From positions 372,001-436,000 of the forward strand of contig OAPG01000016.1 of the NCBI GenBank assembly GCA_900208305.1: DNA of 64,000 nt, written 5' to 3'. Below are positions 39,921 to 49,700 of this stretch, piece after piece. This DNA is from Melanopsichium pennsylvanicum. Its lineage: Eukaryota > Basidiomycota > Ustilaginomycetes > Ustilaginales. Made by a program: the position numbers and the translations under genes. The notes under the pieces were generated by a model. The model saw nothing but the letters and a program-made list of their open reading frames with translations, was not told the DNA's origin and did no database searches. Each line of letters starts with the position of its first letter. Positions within the stretch are counted from its first letter, which is position 1.

Positions 39921-40015
39921 GGTGGTCAGGGCGGCGGGCGGTTTGCCCGAGGGTGCAACAACGCTGGCAGGCTCGTCTCCGCTGGGGGAGATGGTGGGGG
40001 CGTCTCCCTCCGCTT

Positions 40016-40023
40016 GGGGGGGG
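40016..40023 (-). other. C8 homopolymer at the frame break in the gag 5' part of element B
   Basis: Eight C on the sense strand. The ATG frame upstream and the gag frame downstream differ by -1 across this run. Confidence 0.6.
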
Positions 40024-40088
40024 CGTCCGTTTGGTTTCGTCGGTTGGAGCGTGTACTCATCTTGGTTACGACGTCGTCCCGTGGGGAG

Positions 40089-40098
40089 GTCGCATGTA
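40089..40098 (-). other. Self-priming primer binding site of element B
   Basis: Sense-strand TACATGCGAC, one base after the 5' LTR end. The same ten bases occur on the plus strand inside the LTR (40241-40250 and 33036-33045), so the element RNA contains the complement GTCGCATGTA. Same layout as in element A. Confidence 0.75.
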
Positions 40099-40099
40099 A

Positions 40100-40529
40100 T
40101 GTTAAGGCTGTAGGGTCTAGATACCGCGGGCGGCTACAGCCGGGATGGAGGCTACGGGTACGGAGAGGTCGTAGGCGGGGCGACACAGGCGGTCGGGGGT
40201 CAGAGCACACTACTGCGTTGCTATAGAGCTAACTAAGTAATACATGCGACGAGGTCCGGAGGCAACCTCATGTCAGGCGGGGGCGGGGTGGTAAGGTACA
40301 GGAACTATCGGTCACTTCCCACCGCGGCGTTACAATGTTAGGTTGCCGACGGTCGTATCCTACGTACGGAGGGACCAGCCGCGGTTGGGCGGTAGGAGGA
40401 TCGTGTCAGGCCGACCGCTCCGCTGCGAGGGGTCCGGAGAGGGTCGGTCGGGGCCCGATCACGACGATCGCTCAATCGGGAGGGGGGCCGAGCACCCCCT
40501 CTTTGGACTCCGGTTGGTAGGCACTAACA
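40100..40529 (-). repeat. 5' LTR of element B
   Basis: 430 bp; keeps CpG at 40182, 40354, 40427 and 40463 where the left copy has CA or TG. Confidence 0.96.
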
Positions 40530-40534
40530 AGATC

Positions 40535-40633
40535 TCCCTGAGATCCGTCGAGACATGCTCTCCCACCGGATCTCAGCCGATTCAACATCTCTGGTCTGCG
40601 CAGACCTCTTCCTTGGGACCCACTCCCGTGACA
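40535..40633 (-). repeat. 5' LTR of element A, second part (99 bp)
   Basis: Continues the A LTR beyond the AGATC duplication and ends TGACA, followed by the CCTTG target duplication. Confidence 0.95.
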
Positions 40634-40639
40634 CCTTGC

Positions 40640-41525
40640 ACCTGTGTACACTGGATTTGGTCCCCATGCTTACCAGTGCTGGCTACCTGAGCCAGTAGCT
40701 GCTTATTGCTTGACCCCAAATCCTACCAAGCCTGTTAACTGGACCCTCTGTACCTGCCAGAGATCCTTATCGCTCCTGTAGCGGCTGTCTATGTCCCCTG
40801 GTACCTGTTCACGGCTTCCAGCAAGTGTCCAACCAAAATTGGCTGGAAACCCACCTTTTACCGGGACTCAATACAAAACCCAATAAGACCAAGGGTTTCA
40901 TCCGGACTCATTCTGAGTACCTGTAACACTTCTCCTATCACACTTTGTGCAAACCTGGGCCATGTGCTTATTGGTACTGACTCCCAGAGTCAGTCACCAA
41001 CAGCAACTGGGCCTCATACATGTGACCTATCTGACTAAGACTTCCATACCAGCTGGAAGCCTAACATACCATGCCAAGGCCTTTGGTAGACCACATTTCT
41101 TATCCATGGCATTTGGCAGATCCCCAATCAAGTTTGGCTAGAACTCCCTATCTTATTGGCAGTCAAATTGAAACCCAATAAAACTAACGGGTTTATCTGG
41201 CTTGGTGTTTTGCGCCCTGGAACACCCCTCTTATTGTGTTGTACGCAAACCTGGTCCCTGTGCTTATCAGTTCTGACTTCTGGAGCCCATGACTGACAGC
41301 AGCTGGACCTCCTACATTCTATAATATCTGTCTAGACCATCCATACCAGCTAGAGTCCAGGCATCCCATGCCAATGCCCTTAATAGTTCCTGTTTCTTAT
41401 CTATGGGTTTTGGCAGATCCCCAACTGAGTTTGGCCAGAACTCCCTATCTTGTCAGAAGTCAAATTTTGAAGTCCATCAAAACTAGAAATTTGGTCCAGT
41501 CTGATGTTTTGCGCCCTATAACACA
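40640..41525. repeat. Three diverged tandem units of about 300 bp
   Basis: Units at about 40640-40950, 40951-41246 and 41247-41525. Shared landmarks in each: an opening like CAAACCTGG..CCTGTGCTTA, a central block like TTGGCAGATCCCCAA (clear in units 2 and 3), a GGCTAGAACTCCCTATCTT-like block, CCCAATAA.AC, and a close near GCGCCCT..AACAC. Unit 1 is the most diverged. No coding potential; CpG is rare. Confidence 0.7.
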
Positions 41526-42270
41526 GTGGTAGTCTGGAAGGACTGGTTTGTTTGATCAACTTGATGAGATATGTGTCTCAATGGACTTGGCTTTTGGACT
41601 ATGTAATGTCACAATCACCATGCTAAACAGTGAATTCACCCAAGAGACCAGACTGCCAATACTGTGTGAGTAGCTGATCTGGATGGTGGTAGTGCTTGTG
41701 CTCACAATCAGGCACACATGGTTGTCAACCTTGCCTGAATAAAGTTGCTGTTTGCTTGAGATAATTTACCCCACATTCCTGAGTCTCATCCACCATCCTC
41801 TGCCCCCAAAGCTGTACAATATTGTTGCAAACTGGCAAGGCATGCTCTGGCAAGGCTTGAGATCCATTGGCAGCCTCCATTTGAGTGCAGCAATCAAGGT
41901 GGGGTGAGACAGATATGATGGTGTTACTCATAGTGATATTTGGAGGCAACAAGACATCCACAAACACACTGCTGATGATGCACACTTTCACTCTTACTCA
42001 TCATTTGTAAGCAATGTATATCACTGATAAAAGAGATTGGCAAGCAAAATAGGAATATGTCAGCTAGCACAGTTCAGGTTTTCTATCCTACAAGGCCACT
42101 AGAGCATCCTTGCTATCCACAGCTAACAAGAGGAAGAGAGTAATGTAAATTACATTACAGTATGCAGCTGAGCATAAAGGGTAAAAGTTATGTAGTGTGG
42201 AGTACAGCAAGACTTTAAAGCGCTGACTTGGCCAAGAGACAATGTGGTACATGACAAAAGAAGTACCAAT
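41526..42270. other. CpG-poor intergenic DNA next to the repeat island
   Basis: AT-rich and CpG-poor, with only short unsupported frames. Probably further decayed repeat; no terminal repeats or domains recognised. Confidence 0.4.
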
Positions 42271-45024
42271 TCACAACAAATCCCAGCCTTCTTCGGCAGA
42301 TTGCTTACGGGACTTGCCGCTGAGTGCACGGGAAGCCGCATGACGCCCTGGCTCCAAATTGCCAACTCCTACTTCTACGCCGTTGAAGATGACAGCACCG
42401 GGGCCGACTTTGACCTCCAAAGTCTGCGCTTCTGAGGGCTCTTTTTGCTCGGTCTTGACGACAGCCGAGTCGCTTTTGACGCCATTCTCTGCCTTGGATG
42501 CATCGCGGCCGCGTTGGCGTAAAAAGTCAAGCGAAGGCGGAGGTTGAGCTGAAGTTGCCGAAGCGCCCGAAGCGCCGCGCGCGTCCGCTCCGACACGCTG
42601 CTTCTGAAGGCTACTGACAACATCAGGGCGTGCGCTTTGCTTGGGCAGCGCCACTTTCGGATCTGAGACTGCCTGATGAGGGGCGGCGGTTCTGCGAGAG
42701 GGCTGCTGGGTTTTTTTTTGCGGAACCGAGCAAGGATCTTGAATGTTGAGCACCGAGGCAGCTGCTTCTCCTACATCCACGTAACTCTGTTCGAGTATCT
42801 TTGCCGGCTTGAGCGACCTTGCGCTAGCTTGGCGTGTACCAGAAGCGCTGCTCGAATTTGTCTTGGGATGTCTCGGCGCGCCGCGTTTGTAGCCGTCGGC
42901 TGCCGCATTGCTGGGCTCCAAGATCTGTGCGAGCTGTTCATAGTCCAAAGACGGCAGGCTGAGATCCTGAATGCTAGACGTGCGGATGTAATTGGCATGA
43001 GCTTGACGACCCAGCTCGGACTGGTGCACAATTTGATTCAAGAGGTGGAGCGGATTTGCGGCGGCCGCGACGAGATCAAGCTGAATACCTTGCTTCGTGG
43101 CGAGATAAGCGACGTTGTAAGAAAGCATGACCAGTGCCGACACAAACGACTTTGCTGCTTGGTCTGATTTGGATCTTGAGGATGATGATGATGAAGACGG
43201 CGTGCGTGCATGTGCTTCCGAGCGGTCATGATCCCTGTGCGAGTCAGTATCTGCGTTGACAGGGCTAGAAGTGATTTTGGCAGATTGCGCAGCGGCGGAT
43301 GCCAAGCCCCAGGGTAAGCCGGTGCCAGAGGGAAGGTGAATATACGACTCGATTGTGGACAATGTAGACGCTCCCAGGCCAATGGTAGATTCCGCGAGAT
43401 GATTGAGTTTGGACGCTCGCGCCGCAGCTGCGTGGGACGCAGTGATATGTGCGTAGGCACTCGACGAGAGGTAGAGCGTCTTTGCACTCGAACCCCCGCC
43501 GCCATCCCAGAGCGGATCGGGACGGATGGCGAGCCTTCCCTTGTGCTGTTCGATGGCGAAGGGCAAAGCGACGCCGAGATAGCGTGCGAGCAATTGAACT
43601 AAGTTTGCAGCATGCGTGACAGCACCGTTGACTGTGTCGCGAGGGTATCTGCGTGCCTCGCTGGGTAGGGGCAGTGGCAACGAGGAGATAGACCAGTTGC
43701 TCGATGAAGCCGATGAGGGTGAGTTGTCGTCAGCACGTCGTGCGTGCAGCGCAGGGGACCGGGCTGTGTCGCGGTTGGAGCTTGGTGCAGTGGTTGCGAA
43801 CGAGGGCGAGTTGGCATGACCGAGACCGAAAGCGCCGGGTATGTATAGTTCGGAAAGCCTACTGATGCGCTGTGCTACAGAGCTGCTGGCGGGCAGATCG
43901 ACCTGGCGAGGCTTGGAGATGGAGGATGCAGACGAAGTGGTAGCGGGAGGAGAAATGTTGTAGAGATCAAACGCCTGGCGGGCCAACGTTGCTCTACGCA
44001 CTGCAAGCTGAGTGGATACGGCTGTGGCTCGTGCGTGAAGTAACGCAATACTGTGCCTGATACGGGTGAGAGTGGCACCTAGCTGATGATGGGTGGATTC
44101 TTGAGGCGGAGTGATGGTGGCGGCGGATGGGTCGTGGGACTGTTGTTCGTAGTGGGTATAAACGTCGGTATAGATCAAGGGCGTATGGATATGATCAGCG
44201 GCTGGATGGGAGAGCCAACGAGATTTGGCTGCGATACGTGAGCGGTGTGCAGCCGAGGGTGTAATAGGAGCAGAGGAGCCTTCAAGGGCTGACCAGGCTT
44301 TTGCAAGGTTCTGTTTGCGAAGTGCAATGTGGGCAAGCTTCTCGCTGAGCTGTTGCTTGGCTTGTAGATGGGCTTGGTGTGATTCGCAAATGCATTGGTG
44401 GATGTTCTGAACGCGCGAGATGATGGCGGCCCTTTGGGCGCGTAGTTGTATGAGGGGATGCAGAACAAGATGAGGGTCGGAGCGATGTGACGACGAGGAG
44501 AATGAATCAGGCGCAGTCGTATCAAAGGGATCAGGCAGAAGAGTGGATTGGTCGATGGTGGGAATGTTGATGGGTATGTCGCGCGGCGAGCATGTGGATT
44601 GAGGTGGGTGAGGACGAGAATGAGTGCTACCAAAGAAGATGTGGTCTAGGGATGCTTTAGCCTTGTCTCGAGCGAGAGACAGCCTACGCATCTCGTTGTG
44701 GTGAGCTTGGATTCTGGAAGTCAAGCATGGATCGCAGTAGAAGCGTGTGTGGATGTGATGACAGTTGTCGCAGGCATGTGGCTGGATGAAAGAAGGAGAA
44801 GGGGTTGCGGCTGGTGAAGATGTGGGTACGGTGGCGGAGTGCTTGAGCATTGTGCGTGCGAGAGCAGGAGCAGGAGCGGGAGCGCAAGACGAATGATTTG
44901 GACCGATAGATGGATGGACATTGTTAGATGGCGGGCTCGAGATGGTGGTGATGGAGTGACGAGATGGAGTTTGACTGGGCCGAGATGGCCTGGATGCGAA
45001 TGCGGATGAGGAAGAGCAAGGCAT
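42271..45024 (-). CDS. Atg14/UVRAG-like subunit of the class III PI3-kinase complex
   Basis: 917 residues, single exon. The N-terminal cysteine motif CDNCHHIHTRFYCDPC (about residues 85-100) is typical of Atg14/Barkor. Long helical stretches with QQL/KQNL heptads follow (about 105-150 and 190-245), and a middle domain (about 375-620: SRLSELYIPGAF, VTHAANLVQLLARYLGVALPF, TLYLSSSAYAHI) fits the BATS/UVRAG-type C2-like part. SALVMLSYNVAYLATKQGI is the conserved end of the fold. The rest is low-complexity Ser/Ala/Lys-rich. It would tether Vps34-Vps15-Vps30 to autophagosome formation sites (Atg14) or endosomes (Vps38/UVRAG); the cysteine motif favours Atg14. Larger than yeast Atg14 (344 residues) because of disordered inserts. 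Confidence 0.75.
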   Translation of the reverse strand: MPCSSSSAFASRPSRPSQTPSRHSITTISSPPSNNVHPSIGPNHSSCAPAPAPALARTMLKHSATVPTSSPAATPSPSFIQPHACDNCHHIHTRFYCDPCLTSRIQAHHNEMRRLSLARDKAKASLDHIFFGSTHSRPHPPQSTCSPRDIPINIPTIDQSTLLPDPFDTTAPDSFSSSSHRSDPHLVLHPLIQLRAQRAAIISRVQNIHQCICESHQAHLQAKQQLSEKLAHIALRKQNLAKAWSALEGSSAPITPSAAHRSRIAAKSRWLSHPAADHIHTPLIYTDVYTHYEQQSHDPSAATITPPQESTHHQLGATLTRIRHSIALLHARATAVSTQLAVRRATLARQAFDLYNISPPATTSSASSISKPRQVDLPASSSVAQRISRLSELYIPGAFGLGHANSPSFATTAPSSNRDTARSPALHARRADDNSPSSASSSNWSISSLPLPLPSEARRYPRDTVNGAVTHAANLVQLLARYLGVALPFAIEQHKGRLAIRPDPLWDGGGGSSAKTLYLSSSAYAHITASHAAAARASKLNHLAESTIGLGASTLSTIESYIHLPSGTGLPWGLASAAAQSAKITSSPVNADTDSHRDHDRSEAHARTPSSSSSSSRSKSDQAAKSFVSALVMLSYNVAYLATKQGIQLDLVAAAANPLHLLNQIVHQSELGRQAHANYIRTSSIQDLSLPSLDYEQLAQILEPSNAAADGYKRGAPRHPKTNSSSASGTRQASARSLKPAKILEQSYVDVGEAAASVLNIQDPCSVPQKKTQQPSRRTAAPHQAVSDPKVALPKQSARPDVVSSLQKQRVGADARGASGASATSAQPPPSLDFLRQRGRDASKAENGVKSDSAVVKTEQKEPSEAQTLEVKVGPGAVIFNGVEVGVGNLEPGRHAASRALSGKSRKQSAEEGWDLL

Positions 45025-45157
45025 TTCGAGATTATAACCCCGGACGAGAGATATGGGCGTTGATGAATGATGGGCCTAGATGTAGGCGCAAGCAGGTGGA
45101 GCGGGTCAGATGTTTTGGAACGCTTTATGATGGGTTTGAAGCTGGCGAGTGGGATGA

Positions 45158-45170
45158 TTGTTGTTGTTGT

Positions 45171-45261
<91 letters not shown>

Positions 45262-45275
45262 ATGATGATGATGAA
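45158..45275 (+). repeat. Trinucleotide microsatellite (TTG)n(ATG)n in a divergent promoter
   Basis: Four to five TTG followed by about 30 ATG units, broken once near 45261. It lies between the starts of the Atg14-like gene (45024, minus) and RBX1 (45534, plus). Confidence 0.95.
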
Positions 45276-45533
45276 GGGTAGCATACAGTATACGGTAATT
45301 TACTGGACCCTGACCCGTTATTAGGTTGAGTATATGATAATCAAATCGGGCCAAAATTCCCGATCGCATCCACAGTCAGAGTGAGGAAGCGAGTCTGTGC
45401 GCGCTCAAATCCAACTGGAATGGCTCAGTCCTGTCACTTTGCGCCGCCTTGTGCTTGTCACCATCATCATCCTCTCTTACTTTGATCATCCCCACCAACA
45501 CTTCGATCTCATTCAAATTCACTCGCTCAAGTC

Positions 45534-46427
<894 letters not shown>

Positions 46428-46730
46428 TACTTGGACCAAGGACACCAAACCTCAACTCATGTCCGCTTCTACACGACTCCCTGCCATCTTTGTACATTAG
46501 CTTCCCTTTTCAGCCTCGCAATTACTTGTCTGTTCTGGCTCAGCAACCGCTCCGACATCATCCGGGAAAGCGTGGTCGAATATGATTCATGCTTGAGTCT
46601 TCTCAATGCCACACATTCAACTCAATCTCCTCACAGTGAGTTCACGACCGCACCTCTTTGGTTTTTTGCACCAAGCAAAAACTTGTCGACTTCTGATTTG
46701 TTGGGACAAGGGTGCCATACGTTGCTGCAC

Positions 46731-49700
46731 TCACAGCCCGCTGATCCTAGTCAACCGAACCATGCCGTCTTCGCTCGCACTCGCCAGCATCGCGTCATCC
46801 CCATCCTCTAGCACTGGCGGCCGGAAAGCCAACTGGTTGATCTGCTCACTAGCCATGTCCTTGACCTTCAACGTCGCCACCCATTCCTCATCCACTCCAT
46901 CCACCCTCTGTCCCTTACGCTGCAGAATCTCCACCTCGCCATCCTCTTTACCAACTGCGATGATCAAATCCGCTCCAAACGCAACTGCTGTCACCGCTTC
47001 GTTCAACTTGATCGTCTGCAACAACTTGAATGGCTTCTCCCCTCTACTCTCCGGCTCCAACTCAAATATCTTGATCGTCTTATCCCTCGACGCTGTGGCA
47101 AACACGTACGGCCTCGAAACGTCGTTAGACCATGCGCAATCCCATACGATCCTCGCATGCGAACGCTCTCCTGTAAACGGCACGAATTCCACACGCTCAC
47201 CGGCTGCACAAGTCTTCTGCTCGTACATCCTCCAACTCCTGTCCCTAGAACACGTCAGAATGAATCTTGAATCCATGCTCCACTGCATGCGCGTGATACT
47301 GAGCGAATGGCCTTCTAGCACGGCGCATTCTCTCCAATTCGCATGCCTATCGTGAATGCGTACCACCGCATGGTCTTCACTCGTGGCCTTACAGCTCGAA
47401 GCCACAAAACGCCCGCCCGTCATGCGTCGACCGTCATCCACGGGATTCGATGGATTAGCACACACCCACAGCAACTCATACCCGTGTCCATATAGCTTTT
47501 CCAGCTCTGGCCAGAGCGTTTCCACTGCCAACTGTTCTTCGCATGGAGGTTGACCAAGAACCGCAGAGAGCGACTCCTTGGCCGAGCCGATAGGTTGTCC
47601 GCTTGCTGATGGCGCTTCTTCGATGGCAGAGCCTTCAAACACTGCTCTGTTGGACAGACCGAGCGGAGGCACAGAAGCTCCGACGGGGCGGGACGAAACG
47701 TGGTCCACGACGTGTTGGCTCGTGGCATCTCGTTGATTTCCTTCTGTAATCCGAAGTTGCTGTGATATGCGATGTCTCTTTGCGGTTTCCAAAGCTTTGA
47801 CGCGGCGAGGACCTTGGCCCATGAGCCATTTTCTGATGGCAGTACTGCCGATCTTGCTGCCAGCCAAAGCCTTGGCATCGCCCTTCAACTCGGTTTCTCC
47901 CTCGCTTCCTACCACACCAATCACCCAGTTCTCGAGTGAGTTCAGCCCGTTGTCTTTCCTCTTGCCATCGATAAAGTCTGCCCCTGAGATAGTCTCGTCA
48001 GTGACCACGAGCGCCTGGAGGTCAGCCTCTGTCGCAGCTGGACCTGCTACGTCTTCGAGCTTTACAACGCGCTGGTTGAGCGCCGCGAACGGAAGGCGAA
48101 CGAGGCTGATGAACGCATTGACGCTGGCGATGCGCTCCTCGATGGGCTCGAGCAGGTGTGCATTTGATTTCTTGGCAAGCATGGCGTCGTCTGTGACGCC
48201 TACGATGATCTCGCGGTCGGCGATGAGGGAAGCCATCGTGAGCAAGATCTTGTGGCCCACATGGAGGTGGTCAAAGGTTCCGCCGAGCGCAACCACAGGG
48301 TAGCAGACAAGGCCTTTGTTGTCGTCTTCACCGATCGAGCTAAAAGAGTTCTGCTGGACGTTGGTCAAAGGAAGCTTTTCGGGTGATACGCCGAGCTGTT
48401 GCCAAATGGTCGCTGGGTTACTATCGAGTTCTGCATCCACCTTGACCTGCGTGTCTTGAGAGCGCAGGCGTCTCGCAACATCTTTGAGCGATGCGTCGGG
48501 GACGAGCAAGATCGTAATGTTGGCGAGCATCAAGCCACGTTTGACAGCCACGCTCCATGCTTGTGCATAAAGCCATTTGAGGTACAGCTCGATTTGTTTG
48601 AAGCTGAGTCCTTTCAATGGTCTTGTGAAGAGCAAAGATGAAACAATCGCTGTAAAAGAATCGGTTTGCTTGTGACAGCATCGCTCAACTGTCTGTCTTA
48701 TCAGACCTCCGTGTCTGATCGCCGACTTGAGCAAGCCTATCTGCGGGTCCACGGACAAATGCAACAACGTGTCGGTCCCAGCAACAGGGCGAGATGCAGA
48801 TCGTGATTCTTGCTCCGAGCCGAGCGTAGCGCAATCGAGACCGTATTTGCCCGCAGTTCCGACGAAACCGCGTGGCGCAGAAAAGACACGCAAGACCTTT
48901 TCGTCGGCGGCCGAGACAAAGTTGAGTCGGTCCAACCACGATACGGAATGAAGATCGTACCCGTGAGACTGGGGCCGAGCAATCTCGTGCCACGTAGCTT
49001 CGCTTGTATCCAGAGGTTGGCCATGCTTCCGCATGGGACGTGCGTGAAGACGCGTGGTTTGATCATCGGAACAGCTGAGCAGGAACTCTCCACAAGGTTC
49101 CCACGCGACCGACCTGGCTGCAGCAAAGTGACCGGTGACAGGATCGGTGACTTGCCATTGAGGATTGGACGACTGGGCTGATCGTTGCGAGAGGGTCCAG
49201 ATGTGGGCGGAGCCCCCCCAACCGTGGGCAACCACTGCTGAAACGGTACGATCTTGGTCTTGCGCGAACGAATGTTGGCGCAACGGCTGCCAGAGCGCGC
49301 CAAAGAAGCCAAGATTGCTGGCACCTCCTACCTCACCGAAGCGTTGAGAGGGCAACCAGATGGAAGAAGCGAGGTGATGCATAGTGGGACCTTTGGCGCG
49401 CTGGGCGCCTCCTGTGGAAAGAAGGGAAGCGTCGAAAGTGGGGAAAGGCGAGCCTGTAGCAGCGTCGATTCGCTGTCCAGAAGGCGTCCACAAGATGAGA
49501 CTATTGTCTGCAGATGAGGAGAGAAGTGCTGCGGGTTGATATGCTTTGGCGTCGGCTGCGAGGACACCCGGGTGCCAGCGCACGCCTGTGACCCAATTGT
49601 CATGGCCCACAAGGAGGGCGTCAAAGGTGATAGCCCAGTTCTGAACAGAGCCGTCCAAGCGTGTTGTGGAGAAAGGATGGGCACGTGTGGAGATGTCGCC

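Larger units (their letters stand above)
32895..40529 (-). mobile_element. LTR retrotransposon B (Ty3/gypsy chromovirus), nested in the 5' LTR of A
   Basis: 7,635 bp with two 430-bp LTRs (TGTTA...TAACA) and a perfect target duplication AGATC (32890-32894 and 40530-40534) that interrupts the element A LTR; both parts of that LTR sum to 1,011 bp, equal to the intact copy. Sense strand is minus: 5' LTR (right), primer binding site, gag, frameshift, pol with all domains including chromodomain, antisense four-exon accessory gene, polypurine tract and 3' LTR (left). LTRs differ at four positions only. Apart from a homopolymer frame problem near the gag start it looks complete. Confidence 0.96.
25005..40633 (-). 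mobile_element. LTR retrotransposon A (Ty3/gypsy chromovirus), split by nested element B
   Basis: Two 1,011-bp LTRs with TGTCA...TGACA ends and a perfect 5-bp target duplication CCTTG (25000-25004 and 40634-40638). Sense strand is minus: 5' LTR on the right, then primer binding site, gag, pol, antisense accessory gene, polypurine tract and 3' LTR on the left. The right LTR is interrupted after 912 bp by element B (32895-40529). Without B the element is about 8.0 kb. Its integrase core is deleted, so it cannot move by itself, but the LTRs differ at only seven positions, so it is young. Confidence 0.95.

Noticed and set aside
41725..41991. Minus-strand 88-residue frame in the repeat island
   Set aside because: Decayed CpG-poor DNA, no domain, no conserved neighbours.
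48737..49324. Other frames within ELP2-PPAT, considered as evidence for separate genes or introns
   Set aside because: The main frame is uninterrupted and matches family motifs on both sides of the insert; no good donor/acceptor pair is needed.
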